Positions 43,009 to 51,775 of a DNA stretch of 64,000 nucleotides are shown one piece after another. Where the stretch lies: NCBI RefSeq assembly GCF_002804065.1, contig NZ_CP024955.1:124001-188000 (forward strand). Reading direction: 5' to 3'. The position numbers and the translations under genes were made by a program. Origin of the DNA: Kyrpidia spormannii. Lineage in GTDB: Bacteria > Bacillota > Bacilli > Kyrpidiales > Kyrpidiaceae. The notes beneath the pieces were generated by a model. That model searched no databases and was not told the DNA's origin. It saw nothing but the letters and a program-made list of their open reading frames with translations. Positions within the stretch are counted from its first letter, which is position 1. Each line of letters begins with the position of its first letter.

Positions 43009-43033
43009 CCGGGCCCCTGCGGCCCGGTTTGTT
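43009..43033 (+). terminator. Intrinsic terminator after kbaA
   Basis: CCGGGCC (43009-43015) pairs with GGCCCGG (43021-43027) around CCTGC, then TTTGTT. It lies between the convergent kbaA and pdaB genes. Confidence 0.75.
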
Positions 43034-43046
43034 CCTGGCTTGGGGC

Positions 43047-43799
43047 TTACTCAAGTTTGCTTTTGGGAGAAGCCTCCTGAAGCAGCTCCGAAACGGTGAC
43101 AAACTCGAATCCTTTTTGTCGTAGGCCGTCGATGATGGCCGGAAGTGCCTGGTCGGTCTGTTTGCAGGTGTCGCTGGCGTGCAACAAGATGATGTCGCCG
43201 GGTACCGCCCGTGTTAAGACCCGTTGGGTGATCGCGCCGACTCCTGGGTTTTTCCAGTCCAACGAGTCGGTGTGCCATTGGATCACCGTATAACCCATGT
43301 CGTGAAGGGTGCGCAAAACCCGTTTATCAAAATCACCGTTCGGGGTGCGGATCAAGCGAGTTTTGACCCCTGTAACGTCATAGATTGCTTGCTCCGCCTT
43401 AGTGACTTGACTGCGGATCCAGTCATTGCTGTGTTCGGTAAAATTGTCATGTTTGTAGCCATGGCTGCCGATTTCATAACCCATGTCCCGAATCTGCTTG
43501 GCGATCTCTGATTTTTGTAGGGTCCAAGGCCCGGAGAGGAAAAATGTTGCTTTTGTCACACCTTTGTTTTTCAACACATGTAATACTTTGGGAGCCATTT
43601 GATCTCCCCAACTGATGTCGAAGGTCAGGGCTACGATTCTTCGGTTGGTATCCACTTTGTAGATGGCGGACGGTGGCTGTTGGCCAACCAATGTCGCGAT
43701 GGCTCCGTTCTGCCAGTAAAATATGGCCATGAAGAGTACGATCGTGGCGGCGGCGATGATGATCTGTGTCAACGTCCGCGCGCGCCAGATGATGAACAT
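43047..43799 (-). CDS. pdaB: Polysaccharide deacetylase PdaB (spore maintenance)
   Basis: NodB-fold polysaccharide deacetylase; B. subtilis PdaB (YbaN) is needed to keep spores stable. 250 residues from the minus-strand ATG at 43799, with AAAGGAGGG 8 nt upstream. One N-terminal membrane anchor (about 12-34) precedes NodB motifs: ALTFDISWGD (catalytic Asp; the usual second Asp position is Ile), GSHGYKHDNFTEHS (metal histidines), RTPNGDF and IILLHAS. The DI variant is common in the PdaB group. Convergent to kbaA, as in B. subtilis. Confidence 0.9.
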   Translation of the reverse strand: MFIIWRARTLTQIIIAAATIVLFMAIFYWQNGAIATLVGQQPPSAIYKVDTNRRIVALTFDISWGDQMAPKVLHVLKNKGVTKATFFLSGPWTLQKSEIAKQIRDMGYEIGSHGYKHDNFTEHSNDWIRSQVTKAEQAIYDVTGVKTRLIRTPNGDFDKRVLRTLHDMGYTVIQWHTDSLDWKNPGVGAITQRVLTRAVPGDIILLHASDTCKQTDQALPAIIDGLRQKGFEFVTVSELLQEASPKSKLE

Positions 43800-43984
43800 C
43801 GCTTGTCCCTCCTTTGCACCGTCTACAGTTTGTACATATGGGTATGCTTTGTGCACAAGGTATAGCATGGATAAGAGATTAAGCCCTCATGCGCCGGACC
43901 TCATTGGGGATTCCGGCAGGGCAGCGGCCGCCTGACCTCGAAAGGACGCAGCACGGGACGGGAGATTGCAACGGGGGTGAACCC

Positions 43985-44578
43985 ATGGGGCGGTGGATTT
44001 GGATCAATCGAAGATATCTGTGGACGGCGGCGGTGATTTTTGCAGTCGGGATGGCGACGGGATACCTGGCATCTGATTCCTTGCGACAAGTTCTCATGTC
44101 GCAACTGACCCAGATCCGGGACCTGGCAGTGCAGGTGCGGGCGGTCAACAACCCGGCCTACACGGTCATGGTGATTTTTCTCAATAACGCCAAGGTGGCC
44201 ATATTTTTTCTGCTGACGGGGATTGTCGCCGGAATCCCTGCCATCGTTGGCGTTTTTGGCAATGGGGCTTTGATCGGGTTCGTCTTGGCGATGCTCCATC
44301 ATCAGGGGGTGCCTGTCGGGTCCGTCTTGCTGTACGGGATCCTGCCCCACGGGATTTTTGAGATCCCTGCGTTTTTGATCGCTGCGGCCTTCGGATTAAA
44401 ATTGGGCTGGGGATGGTGGCGCCCGACTAATGGGTACACTCGAAGAGAGGCGTTTTTTCAGGGATGGAGAGATGCGTTTCGGGCCGCTGGGGTGGCGGTG
44501 GCGATGTTGGCAGTCGCCGCCGTGGTGGAAGGCACCGTGACGCCGTATCTGTTGAGCCGCTACGTGTTGCAGGGCTAG
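43985..44578 (+). CDS. Stage II sporulation protein M-family membrane protein
   Basis: DUF95/SpoIIM-family integral membrane protein, 197 residues from ATG 43985 with GGGGGTGA upstream. Five or so membrane helices. The family hallmark is seen as NNAKVAIFFLLTGIVAGIPAIVGVFGNGALIGFV followed by LPHGIFEIPAFLIAAAFGLKLG. The sporulation SpoIIM acts with SpoIID/SpoIIP in engulfment, but this short paralogue type is widespread, also in non-sporulating bacteria, so its role here is open. It may be cotranscribed with rocF 15 nt downstream. Confidence 0.78.
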   Translation: MGRWIWINRRYLWTAAVIFAVGMATGYLASDSLRQVLMSQLTQIRDLAVQVRAVNNPAYTVMVIFLNNAKVAIFFLLTGIVAGIPAIVGVFGNGALIGFVLAMLHHQGVPVGSVLLYGILPHGIFEIPAFLIAAAFGLKLGWGWWRPTNGYTRREAFFQGWRDAFRAAGVAVAMLAVAAVVEGTVTPYLLSRYVLQG

Positions 44579-44593
44579 AGCGGGGGGATGACG

Positions 44594-45499
44594 GTGGCCA
44601 GAATCGAGGTCCTCGGCGTTCCGTTAGATCTAGGGCAGGGACGCCGAGGGGTGGACATGGGGCCCAGTGCCATTCGGTATGCGGGTCTTCAGGATCGGGT
44701 GAGGGCCCTCGGGTTTGAGGTACAGGATCTCGGCAACGTGCCGGTGCCGGAACCCGAGGCCAAGGAAATCCAAGATCCGAAGTTGAAATATCTTCCGGAA
44801 ATTGAACGTGTCAGCGAGGAGATTGCAGCCAGGGTTTCGGAAGTCCTAAAACGCGGGTCGATGCCCGTGATCCTCGGCGGAGATCACAGCTTGGCCATCG
44901 GTTCTCTGGCCGGCGTGGCATTGGCCAAGGCGCGGGTCGGGGTGATCTGGTTCGACGCCCATGGGGATATGAATACCCAGGAAACCACTCCCTCCGGCAA
45001 TATCCACGGAATGCCCCTGGCGGCGTCTCTGGGGATCGGGCACCCCGGATTGACCCGGGTGGCGGGGTTTGCCCCGAAGGTTCGACCGGAAAATGTGGTT
45101 CTTGTTGGCGCCCGGTCTATCGATGAAGGTGAGGCGCGTTTGATTCGGGAGTCGGGGCTGCGCGTGTTCACCATGCATGAGATCGATCGGCAGGGCATTG
45201 GAGCGGTGATGGAAGAGGCGATCCGGATCGCGTCCCAGGGCGTGGACGGGGTTCATCTGAGTTTGGATTTGGATGCCCTGGATCCCATGACCGCCCCGGG
45301 GGTGGGCACGCCCGTGCGGGGAGGGATCACCTACCGAGAAGGACACCTGGCCATGGAACTTCTCGCCGAAGCGGGAGTCTTGTGTTCCGTCGACGTGGTG
45401 GAGGTCAACCCGATCTTGGATGTCGCCAACCGGACGGCCGAGATGGCGGTGGACCTGTTGTGCTCGGCTCTGGGGAAGAAGATCCTGCCGGATTCTTAA
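44594..45499 (+). CDS. rocF: Arginase
   Basis: Hydrolyses L-arginine to ornithine and urea in a binuclear manganese site. 301 residues. The N-terminal VLGVPLDLGQGRRGVDMGPSAIRYAGL is nearly identical in layout to B. subtilis RocF. Metal ligands are in GGDHS, FDAHGDMN and SLDLDALDP. I prefer GTG 44594 because the only purine run (44582-44587) directly touches ATG 44588; that ATG would add two residues. A strong terminator follows. Confidence 0.93.
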   Translation: MARIEVLGVPLDLGQGRRGVDMGPSAIRYAGLQDRVRALGFEVQDLGNVPVPEPEAKEIQDPKLKYLPEIERVSEEIAARVSEVLKRGSMPVILGGDHSLAIGSLAGVALAKARVGVIWFDAHGDMNTQETTPSGNIHGMPLAASLGIGHPGLTRVAGFAPKVRPENVVLVGARSIDEGEARLIRESGLRVFTMHEIDRQGIGAVMEEAIRIASQGVDGVHLSLDLDALDPMTAPGVGTPVRGGITYREGHLAMELLAEAGVLCSVDVVEVNPILDVANRTAEMAVDLLCSALGKKILPDS

Positions 45500-45519
45500 G
45501 CGAAAAGGGAGAGAGAGGT

Positions 45520-45551
45520 CACCGGTGAGACTGCCGGTGTATTTTTTTTTT
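45520..45551 (+). terminator. Intrinsic terminator after rocF
   Basis: CACCGG (45520-45525) pairs with CCGGTG (45534-45539), then TA and ten T to 45551. Confidence 0.9.
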
Positions 45552-45573
45552 GCTTTTGCCAGCGGAAATCCTA

Positions 45574-45603
45574 TTGACTTGATTTAAATAGTAGGGTTAT
45601 TAT
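45574..45603 (+). promoter_or_regulatory. Sigma-A promoter of the cysH sulfate-assimilation operon
   Basis: TTGACT (45574-45579), 18-bp spacer, TATTAT (45598-45603). The region is strikingly AT-rich compared with its surroundings. Confidence 0.75.
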
Positions 45604-45610
45604 ATCCCCA

Positions 45611-45650
45611 TATTCCAATTAAACATATTTGTTATTTGGATAATGGAATT
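45611..45650 (+). promoter_or_regulatory. Candidate operator dyad downstream of the cysH promoter
   Basis: An imperfect nested dyad: CCAATTAAACA (45615-45625) against TGTTATTTGG (45630-45639), with the outer ATTCCAATTA / TAATGGAAT arms continuing the symmetry. It falls just after the -10, where a repressor would block initiation. CymR- or LysR-type control of sulfur genes is known in Bacillales, but the sequence does not let me name the regulator. No S-box (SAM riboswitch) motif is visible in the leader. Confidence 0.5.
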
Positions 45651-45739
45651 GAGCAAAGGGCAGGCACAATCCTGGGCCCGTGCCCGTATCGTGGTAAAGC
45701 CGGTCAGAATCGCAGATCATTCGAAATGGAGGTGCGATC

Positions 45740-46450
45740 GTGGAGCATGTGACCCGTGTTCCCGTTATGAGCCCGGAGGAAGTGGGGGCTTGGGCGGAAG
45801 GTCTGGAGGGCTGCCCGCCCGAAGAGATTCTGGAGTGGGCCCTGGAGCGGTTCTCTCCCCGGATTGCGTTGGCTTGCAGCTTTGGAGTCGAAGACGTGGT
45901 ACTGGTGGATATGGCGACAAGAATTCTCCCCCATGTCCAAATTTTTTACTTGGATACGGGGCTGTTGTTCCCGGAAACTTACGAGGTCCGAGATCGCGTC
46001 GTGGACCGGTACCGACCGAACCTCCGGCGGGTAACTCCTCAACTTGATCTGCGCCAACAAGCGGCCGAATACGGCGAGGCGCTTTGGACCCGGGACCCCA
46101 ATACGTGCTGCCGACTGCGCAAAGTTGAGCCCCTCCGCGACGTCTTGGCGGAACAGGATGCCTGGGTGACGGGGATTCGTCGGGAACAATCCCCGACCCG
46201 GGCCGGAGCCAAAGTCGTCGAAGTGGACCGTAAGTTCGGGCTGATCAAAGTGAATCCCCTGGCCGGATGGGACAGCCGGCAGGTGTGGAATTACGTGCAT
46301 ACACACGAGGTCCCGTACAATTCTTTGCACGATCGCGGATATCCGAGCATTGGCTGCGCCCCGTGCACACGTCCGGTGCGGCCGGGGGAAGATCCCCGGG
46401 CCGGTCGATGGGCCGGCTTCGACAAGACAGAATGTGGACTTCACGGATAG
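45740..46450 (+). CDS. cysH: Adenylyl-sulfate (APS) reductase, [4Fe-4S] type
   Basis: Reduces activated sulfate to sulfite with thioredoxin. 236 residues from GTG 45740 with GGAGGTG upstream. PP-loop-type fold (LACSFGVEDVVLVDMATRI). The iron-sulfur cysteines are C123-C124 (TCCRLRK) and C206/C209 (GCAPC), the four-cysteine set that distinguishes APS reductases from PAPS-only enzymes; the catalytic Cys is in the C-terminal ECGLHG (C232). This agrees with the absence of an APS kinase gene (cysC) here. Confidence 0.92.
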   Translation: MEHVTRVPVMSPEEVGAWAEGLEGCPPEEILEWALERFSPRIALACSFGVEDVVLVDMATRILPHVQIFYLDTGLLFPETYEVRDRVVDRYRPNLRRVTPQLDLRQQAAEYGEALWTRDPNTCCRLRKVEPLRDVLAEQDAWVTGIRREQSPTRAGAKVVEVDRKFGLIKVNPLAGWDSRQVWNYVHTHEVPYNSLHDRGYPSIGCAPCTRPVRPGEDPRAGRWAGFDKTECGLHG

Positions 46451-46475
46451 CTCGAATCGGAAGGGAGGGCTGGCA

Positions 46476-47237
46476 GTGGGTCTGGAGATTTCCCTCGGCG
46501 GGCTTGCGGTGGGTTTACTCATCGGCTTTACGGGCATGGGGGGAGGGTTCCTCATGACCCCGATGTTGATCCTCCTTTTCGGTGTTCACCCTTCGGTGGC
46601 GGTGGGGACAGACCTCGTCTATGCATCGATCACCAAATTTGTGGGGGCGTGGCAACATTGGCGCCAGGGCACAGTGGATCTTCGGGTGGTTAAGGTTTTG
46701 GCGGCGGGGAGCGTGCCGGGGGCAGTGGCCGGGGCAGTGGGTGTCCAAATCTTTCACGGATGGTTTGGCCCCGGTTTTGAGGGAATAATGAGTCGGGTTC
46801 TCGGGGTTGCGTTTTTGGTTGTGAGTGCCGTGCTCCTTCTTCGGGCAGCCATCCCGGGTCCTGGTGGGGGCAGTGGAGAGATGTCCCGACCGGCGGCCTG
46901 GAAGCTGGTCACGCTCGGTGTGGTGGGCGGGGGGATTGTCGGCCTGACTTCGGTGGGGAGCGGGTCATTGTTTATTGCGCTTTTGACCTTCCTTTATCCG
47001 GTATCCGCATCCAGGCTGGTCGGCACCGATATCGCCCACGCATTTCTTGTGAGTGCAGTGGCGGGTTTGGTGCATTTTGCCGCCGGGACGGTGGATCTGC
47101 CCTTGGTGGGTTGGTTGCTCCTCGGCTCTTTACCGGGCATCGTACTCGGCAGTCGATTGTCCAAGCGAGTTCCCGACCGGATCGTGCGCCTCGGGCTGAC
47201 CGTCATGCTGGCGGTCTCGGGGTTGAAATTGTTGTAA
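46476..47237 (+). CDS. TSUP-family (TauE/SafE) sulfur-anion permease
   Basis: Membrane protein of the 4-toluene sulfonate uptake permease family (former DUF81). 253 residues from GTG 46476 with AAGGGAGGG upstream, and about eight membrane helices in two related halves, each with a glycine-rich entry ([16 protein letters not shown] and [17 protein letters not shown]) and a GTD motif ([19 protein letters not shown]). Between cysH and sat it most likely moves sulfate in or sulfite out; the direction cannot be read from sequence. Confidence 0.85.
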   Translation: MGLEISLGGLAVGLLIGFTGMGGGFLMTPMLILLFGVHPSVAVGTDLVYASITKFVGAWQHWRQGTVDLRVVKVLAAGSVPGAVAGAVGVQIFHGWFGPGFEGIMSRVLGVAFLVVSAVLLLRAAIPGPGGGSGEMSRPAAWKLVTLGVVGGGIVGLTSVGSGSLFIALLTFLYPVSASRLVGTDIAHAFLVSAVAGLVHFAAGTVDLPLVGWLLLGSLPGIVLGSRLSKRVPDRIVRLGLTVMLAVSGLKLL

Positions 47238-47250
47238 AGGAGCGATGACC

Positions 47251-48423
47251 GTGACGACATTGGTGGCGCCTCACGGTGGGCAACTGGTCGATCGAACAGT
47301 GGATTCTTCACCAGAGTGGGAGCGAGAGCTGCTGTCGGGCAAAACTGTGACTCTTCCTGAGGAATCTCTGGCCGACCTGGAATTGATCGCGGTGGGTGCC
47401 TATTCTCCTTTGACCGGTTTTATGGTTCGAGCGGATTATGAGCGGGTGGTGGCCGAGATGCGCCTGCAGGACGGCACGGTCTGGAGTTTGCCCGTGACTC
47501 TGGCGGTCGACGAAGATTTCGCCAGGCGGATTCACGCGGGGGAACGCGTGGCTTTAACAGGTCGAGATGGTCTTCTGTACGGGTGGATGGTGGTCCAGGA
47601 CCTGTATCCCGTGGATTCCCGGGTGGAGGCGGAACACGTCTATGGCACGTCCGAGGCCGCTCACCCAGGGGTGGCCAGGTTGTATCAGCGGCCCGGATGG
47701 CGGATCGGAGGGCCGGTTTGGATGTGCCGACAGCGGGATCGGGCCGTGTTTTCCCGTTACTGGCTCCGGCCGCAGGAGTCCCGGGAAACCTTTCGCCGTC
47801 GCGGTTGGAGGACGGTGGTGGGTTTTCAAACCCGAAATCCGATACATCGAGCCCACGAATACATTCAAAAATGCGCTCTTGAAATGGTGGATGGGCTGTT
47901 TCTTCATCCCCTTGTCGGGGAGACCAAAGCGGACGACGTGCCTGCAGAGGTACGGCTTCGGAGCTATGAAGTACTGCTGGACCGCTATTACCCGGCCGGG
48001 CGGGTGATACTCGGCGTTTTTCCGGCCGCCATGCGCTACGCTGGGCCCCGGGAGGCGATTTTTCACGCCTTGGTCAGAAAGAATTTCGGCTGCTCGCATT
48101 TTATCGTCGGGCGGGACCACGCCGGCGTCGGGAACTACTACGGGCCCTATGACGCTCAACGGATTTTTACACAGTTTAAACCCGAAGAACTGGGAATCAT
48201 CCCGCTGTTTTTCGAGCACGCATTCTTTTGCCGCCGGTGTGAAGGGATGGCCTCAACCAAGACCTGCCCCCATGCCCCGGAAGACCGCGTCGTCTTATCT
48301 GGCACCCGGGTCCGGGAGCTACTGCGGGAAGGCCTCTTGCCGCCCCCCGAGTTCACCCGGCCCGAGGTGGCCCGAATCCTGCAGGAAGGTTTGCGGGAAA
48401 AAGTCGGGTCGACCGACCGGTAA
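47251..48423 (+). CDS. sat: Sulfate adenylyltransferase (ATP sulfurylase)
   Basis: Makes APS from ATP and sulfate, the first step of assimilation. 390 residues from GTG 47251, chosen because AAAGGAG (47236-47242) is 8 nt away, while ATG 47245 would have only 2 nt. The active-site motif NPIHRAHE is at 196-203, then [20 protein letters not shown]-terminal cysteine cluster (CRRC, TCPH) is typical of the prokaryotic homomeric form. There is no fused APS kinase domain. Confidence 0.94.
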   Translation: MTTLVAPHGGQLVDRTVDSSPEWERELLSGKTVTLPEESLADLELIAVGAYSPLTGFMVRADYERVVAEMRLQDGTVWSLPVTLAVDEDFARRIHAGERVALTGRDGLLYGWMVVQDLYPVDSRVEAEHVYGTSEAAHPGVARLYQRPGWRIGGPVWMCRQRDRAVFSRYWLRPQESRETFRRRGWRTVVGFQTRNPIHRAHEYIQKCALEMVDGLFLHPLVGETKADDVPAEVRLRSYEVLLDRYYPAGRVILGVFPAAMRYAGPREAIFHALVRKNFGCSHFIVGRDHAGVGNYYGPYDAQRIFTQFKPEELGIIPLFFEHAFFCRRCEGMASTKTCPHAPEDRVVLSGTRVRELLREGLLPPPEFTRPEVARILQEGLREKVGSTDR

Positions 48424-48461
48424 ACGACTTCGGCCGATGTCTTCTTTAAAATCACTCCATG

Positions 48462-48502
48462 AGGCCGCCTTCCTTGGCAGAAGAAGGACGGCCTGTATTT
48501 TT
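48462..48502 (+). terminator. Intrinsic terminator after sat
   Basis: AGGCCG-CCTTC (48462-48472) pairs with GAAGG-CGGCCT (48483-48494) with one bulged A at 48488. The tail GTATTTTT follows. Confidence 0.85.
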
Positions 48503-48577
48503 GTTGGCTGGGGAGAGGAAACGGACCTGGAAAAGCGAATACTAGAAATATGGACGAATTGACGATGGGTGTGCTGC

Positions 48578-49399
48578 ATGGACCGGTTATGGAACCTACT
48601 GAGCCATTTTAATATCCTGACGGATTTATTGGACATCCTGCTGGTCACCTATGTCCTGTATCGGATGATTCTCCTCATCCGGGGAACCCGGGCCGTGCAG
48701 CTGCTCAAGGGCATTGTGGTCATTCTCATCGCCACGGGGCTGAGCAACTATCTCCACCTGCGGGCTATGAGCTGGCTGTTGGACAAGGCCTTGACGATCG
48801 GGCTGTTCGCAATTCCCGTTGTGTTTCAACCGGAATTGCGCCGGGCACTGGAACAGTTGGGACGCGGCCGTTTGTTCTCCTGGTCACTGCAGATGGCAAG
48901 CAGCGATCGGGACGTGGACAAGATTGTGACCGAATTGACCCGGGCGGCGCAGGTGCTGGCGAAGAACCGCATAGGGGCGCTCATTGCCCTGGAACGGGAG
49001 ACGGGTCTGAGCGACTACGTGGAAACGGGGATCGCGATCGATGCGGAAGTCAGCGCGGAACTTCTGGTGAACATTTTTATCCCAAACACCCCCCTTCACG
49101 ACGGGGCCGTGGTGGTCCGCCAAGGTCGGATCGCGGCCGCGGGGTGTGTCCTGCCCCTTTCGGACAGTCGGACCATCGATAAACAACTCGGAACCCGCCA
49201 CCGCGCAGCCGTGGGCTTGTCCGAGCATTCGGATGCGGTGGCGGTGGTGGTATCTGAAGAGACGGGCCAGATCTCCCTGGCTGCCGAAGGTCAATTGAAC
49301 CGCGATTTAGATGAGCAAGCGCTTCGGGAGATGCTTGGCACGATGCTGGCGCCCCAACGGGGGAGTTTTTCGTTTTTTCATAGGAGGTCATCGGCATGA
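48578..49399 (+). CDS. cdaA: Diadenylate cyclase (c-di-AMP synthase)
   Basis: Makes cyclic di-AMP, an essential osmotic and cell-wall second messenger. 273 residues, the same as B. subtilis CdaA. Three N-terminal membrane helices (about 1-90) precede the DAC domain with DGA at 175-177 and RHR at 207-209 (GTRHRAAVGLSE). I choose ATG 48578; the ribosome-binding site is poor (GGGTG), and a GTG at 48569 is an alternative. Its stop overlaps cdaR. Confidence 0.95.
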   Translation: MDRLWNLLSHFNILTDLLDILLVTYVLYRMILLIRGTRAVQLLKGIVVILIATGLSNYLHLRAMSWLLDKALTIGLFAIPVVFQPELRRALEQLGRGRLFSWSLQMASSDRDVDKIVTELTRAAQVLAKNRIGALIALERETGLSDYVETGIAIDAEVSAELLVNIFIPNTPLHDGAVVVRQGRIAAAGCVLPLSDSRTIDKQLGTRHRAAVGLSEHSDAVAVVVSEETGQISLAAEGQLNRDLDEQALREMLGTMLAPQRGSFSFFHRRSSA

Positions 49400-50652
49400 G
49401 AAAGGGCGGGCCGATGGGAAGACTGGCCCGAATGTGGAACCGGGAAAATGCGGTTCCAAAATTGATCGCCTTTGTGCTCGCCGTGTTGCTGTGGTTTGTG
49501 GCGGGGGCCGGCACCACCGACACTCCCAGCTCTGTTCTCGCCCCCTCGGCGAAGGTGATTCACGGGGTCGCGGTGCAGGTGCTGTACGATGAGGGTGTCG
49601 TGGTGGCCGTGGGGGGGCAGCCCCAGGTGGACCTGACCCTCCGGGGAACCCGCTTGGACCTGATGTCCCCCCTGCTCGGCGGGATTCGGGCTTTTGTCGA
49701 TGCCCGGGGTTTGGGGGCAGGGGTGTACGAACTGCCGGTCCAGTTGGAAAATGTCCCTTCGGGGATTATCTATGACCCGGTATATGCCACCGTTCGCCTG
49801 GAGCGGGCGGCTTCCCGGCAGATTCAGGTCACCGTGCGTACCACCGGAACGCCAAAATCCGGCTTCGCGGTGGGAACAATGTCATCGTCCCCCGCCCAGG
49901 TCACCGTTTCCGGTCCGGCGGAGGAAGTCAACCGGGTGGCTGCGGTGGTGGCGCAAGTGTCGGTAGACGGTGCAGTTCAACCCGTTAAGGGCCGCGTCCC
50001 GGTGGCGGCGGTAGATTCGCAGGGGCATTCGATCACAGGTTTACGGATTGAACCCGATAGTGTGGATCTGGCGGTGGCGGTGGACGCCCAAAGTAAGGTC
50101 GTGCCCGTAACCGTGGAATTACGTAATGCCCCCGCCGGAGACTTGGCCGTAGAGTCGTGGTCAGTGCAGCCGAGTAAGGTGACAGTAACGGGTCCCCCCG
50201 ATGTTTTGTCGAGGATCGACCAGGTGACGGGCATGGTCGACGTGTCGGGCACGACCGGAGACCGCACCTTTACCGTTCATTTACGCGTTCCGGACGGAGT
50301 TCGGGCGATCCAACCCGAGACGATTCAAGTGGCTGTACATGTGGTACCGGGGAAGACCACGAAGGCGGCCCGGGTTCCTGTTCGAGTGGTGGGGCTTGAA
50401 GCCGGCGCCCAGGCGACGGTGAATCCCCCGGAGGTGAGTGTGACGATCAGCGGCTCCACCTCCCACATCGCGGCCATGCATGCTTCTGATTTAACCGCGA
50501 CAGTGGATGTGACGGGACAGGGGCCGGGAACTTATAGACTCCCGGTGGCGGTGAAGGCGCCCCCCTGGGCGACTTTGGCTGACGTTCCGTCCGTTCAAGT
50601 GACGATCACCGCTCCCTCACCCGCACAATCCGCGGGGGGCGGAAGTGGTTGA
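49396..50652 (+). CDS. cdaR: CdaA regulatory protein (YbbR-domain)
   Basis: Membrane-anchored extracytoplasmic regulator of CdaA. 418 residues. One N-terminal membrane helix (about 22-40, KLIAFVLAVLLWFVAGAG), then four YbbR repeats outside the membrane, seen as repeated VTVRTTG, VTVSGP, VTVTGP and VTISGS beta segments. ATG 49396 overlaps the cdaA stop (ATGA), with AGGAGG upstream. Unlike in B. subtilis, glmM does not follow directly. Confidence 0.92.
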   Translation: MRKGGPMGRLARMWNRENAVPKLIAFVLAVLLWFVAGAGTTDTPSSVLAPSAKVIHGVAVQVLYDEGVVVAVGGQPQVDLTLRGTRLDLMSPLLGGIRAFVDARGLGAGVYELPVQLENVPSGIIYDPVYATVRLERAASRQIQVTVRTTGTPKSGFAVGTMSSSPAQVTVSGPAEEVNRVAAVVAQVSVDGAVQPVKGRVPVAAVDSQGHSITGLRIEPDSVDLAVAVDAQSKVVPVTVELRNAPAGDLAVESWSVQPSKVTVTGPPDVLSRIDQVTGMVDVSGTTGDRTFTVHLRVPDGVRAIQPETIQVAVHVVPGKTTKAARVPVRVVGLEAGAQATVNPPEVSVTISGSTSHIAAMHASDLTATVDVTGQGPGTYRLPVAVKAPPWATLADVPSVQVTITAPSPAQSAGGGSG

Positions 50653-50683
50653 GGGGTGTCATCAATCTGTACTTTCATGATGC

Positions 50684-50709
50684 AAAAAGGGGCTTGCCCC
50701 CTTTTTTTT
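50684..50709 (+). terminator. Bidirectional-looking terminator after cdaR
   Basis: AAAAAGGGG (50684-50692) pairs with CCCCTTTTT (50698-50706), and the T-run continues to 50709. It separates cdaR from the next transcription unit. Confidence 0.9.
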
Positions 50710-50723
50710 GCTGCTCTTATACT
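50694..50723 (+). promoter_or_regulatory. Promoter of the TDT transporter gene
   Basis: TTGCCC (50694-50699, inside the terminator stem), 18-bp spacer, TATACT (50718-50723). It fits the gene start at 50776. The -35 is weak. Confidence 0.5.
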
Positions 50724-50736
50724 GTGCATATGCACA
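50723..50736 (+). promoter_or_regulatory. Perfect 14-bp palindrome, candidate operator
   Basis: TGTGCATATGCACA is an exact palindrome that starts at the last base of the -10 hexamer and covers the expected transcription start. This is the classical place for a repressor-binding site. The regulator is unknown. Confidence 0.55.
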
Positions 50737-50775
50737 AAGCAAAATCACAAGACAGTTTAAGGAAGGGATGGATCC

Positions 50776-51771
50776 ATGTCCGCGACTGAAACGGCAGCAT
50801 TATCGAAGGTGACCGGCCGTCCTCGGGGTATACGGTATTTTCCTGTTTCGCTATTTGCCAGCATCATGGGTTTTTCGGGGACTACGATTGCCGCCATGCA
50901 GATTGAGCCCCTGCTGTCGTTCCCACCGTACCTGTCTAGGACTCTGTTGGCGTTGACCACTATTTTTCTTGTCGGTCAGGTTTTTCTGTTATTGTACCGT
51001 TTAGGGGTCTATCCGGACGAAGTACGCCGAGATTTCGATCATCCGGTTCGCATGAATTTTTTTGGGGCGGTTTCCATCAGCTTCATGTTGTTGGCAGTCG
51101 CATACGGGGGCCCGTGGCCTCAAGTGGCAGAGATTTTATGGTGGATCGGGGCCCCCTTGCACATGCTGATCACCTTGGCAGTGATCAGAAAAGTGATTGT
51201 CCAGACTCACTTCGAGATCAATCATTATAATCCGGCTTGGTTTATTCCCGTCGTCGGGAATCTCGTTGCTCCAATCGCCGGCGTTAACTGTGCCCCTATC
51301 GAGGTCAACTGGTTTTATTTTGGCACGGGGATGGTGATGAGCGTCGTCTACACCACGATCTTTTTCTACCGAATATTTTTCCACCGTCCCTTACCTGTGA
51401 AGCTTTTGCCGACATTTTTCATCCTCATGGCGCCCCCGGCCGTGGGGTTTGTCAGTTACTTCAAATTGACTGGTCAACTTGACCCTTTTGGCCGCACGCT
51501 GTACGGTTTCGCATTTTTCATCGGTCTCACACTCATTGTGCTGCTGCCCCTGTTCTATCGCTTACCTTTTTTCCTCTCTTGGTGGGCGTATCTTTTCCCG
51601 TCTGCCGCCATCACCATCGCCACCGTGGCCATGTATCACGGTACGGGATGGGCGGTGTACCAATACTTGGCTTACTCCCAAATGGCCGTACTGTTGGTTC
51701 TTTTGGTTGATTTCACCCTTCGGACTCTTAGGACAGTTCTCCGGAGAGAACTGTGTGTGAAAGAAGATTGA
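50776..51771 (+). CDS. TDT/SLAC1-family membrane transporter (tellurite-resistance/dicarboxylate type)
   Basis: Ten-helix membrane protein of the tellurite-resistance/dicarboxylate transporter (TDT) family, which includes TehA, Mae1, Ssu1 and plant SLAC1. 331 residues. Family features are RYFPVSLFASIMGFSGTTIAAM at the first helix, PAWFIPVVGNLVAPIAGVN in the middle and repeated Phe-rich helices; it is an anion channel or carrier. Substrate (C4-dicarboxylate, sulfite, chloride) is not decided by sequence. It stands alone with its own promoter, palindrome and terminator, inserted between cdaR and glmM. Confidence 0.78.
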   Translation: MSATETAALSKVTGRPRGIRYFPVSLFASIMGFSGTTIAAMQIEPLLSFPPYLSRTLLALTTIFLVGQVFLLLYRLGVYPDEVRRDFDHPVRMNFFGAVSISFMLLAVAYGGPWPQVAEILWWIGAPLHMLITLAVIRKVIVQTHFEINHYNPAWFIPVVGNLVAPIAGVNCAPIEVNWFYFGTGMVMSVVYTTIFFYRIFFHRPLPVKLLPTFFILMAPPAVGFVSYFKLTGQLDPFGRTLYGFAFFIGLTLIVLLPLFYRLPFFLSWWAYLFPSAAITIATVAMYHGTGWAVYQYLAYSQMAVLLVLLVDFTLRTLRTVLRRELCVKED

Positions 51772-51775
51772 CAAT

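Noticed and set aside
43830..43880. Possible sigma-E promoter for pdaB (CATACCCAT on the minus strand)
   Set aside because: The -10 deviates at two positions from CATACANT and no -35 fits at 13-15 bp, so I do not list it, although sigma-E control would be expected.
45604..45739. S-box (SAM riboswitch) in the cysH leader
   Set aside because: I looked for the conserved S-box core and its terminator before cysH and found neither; only an AT dyad and a short GGCAC/GTGCC hairpin are present.
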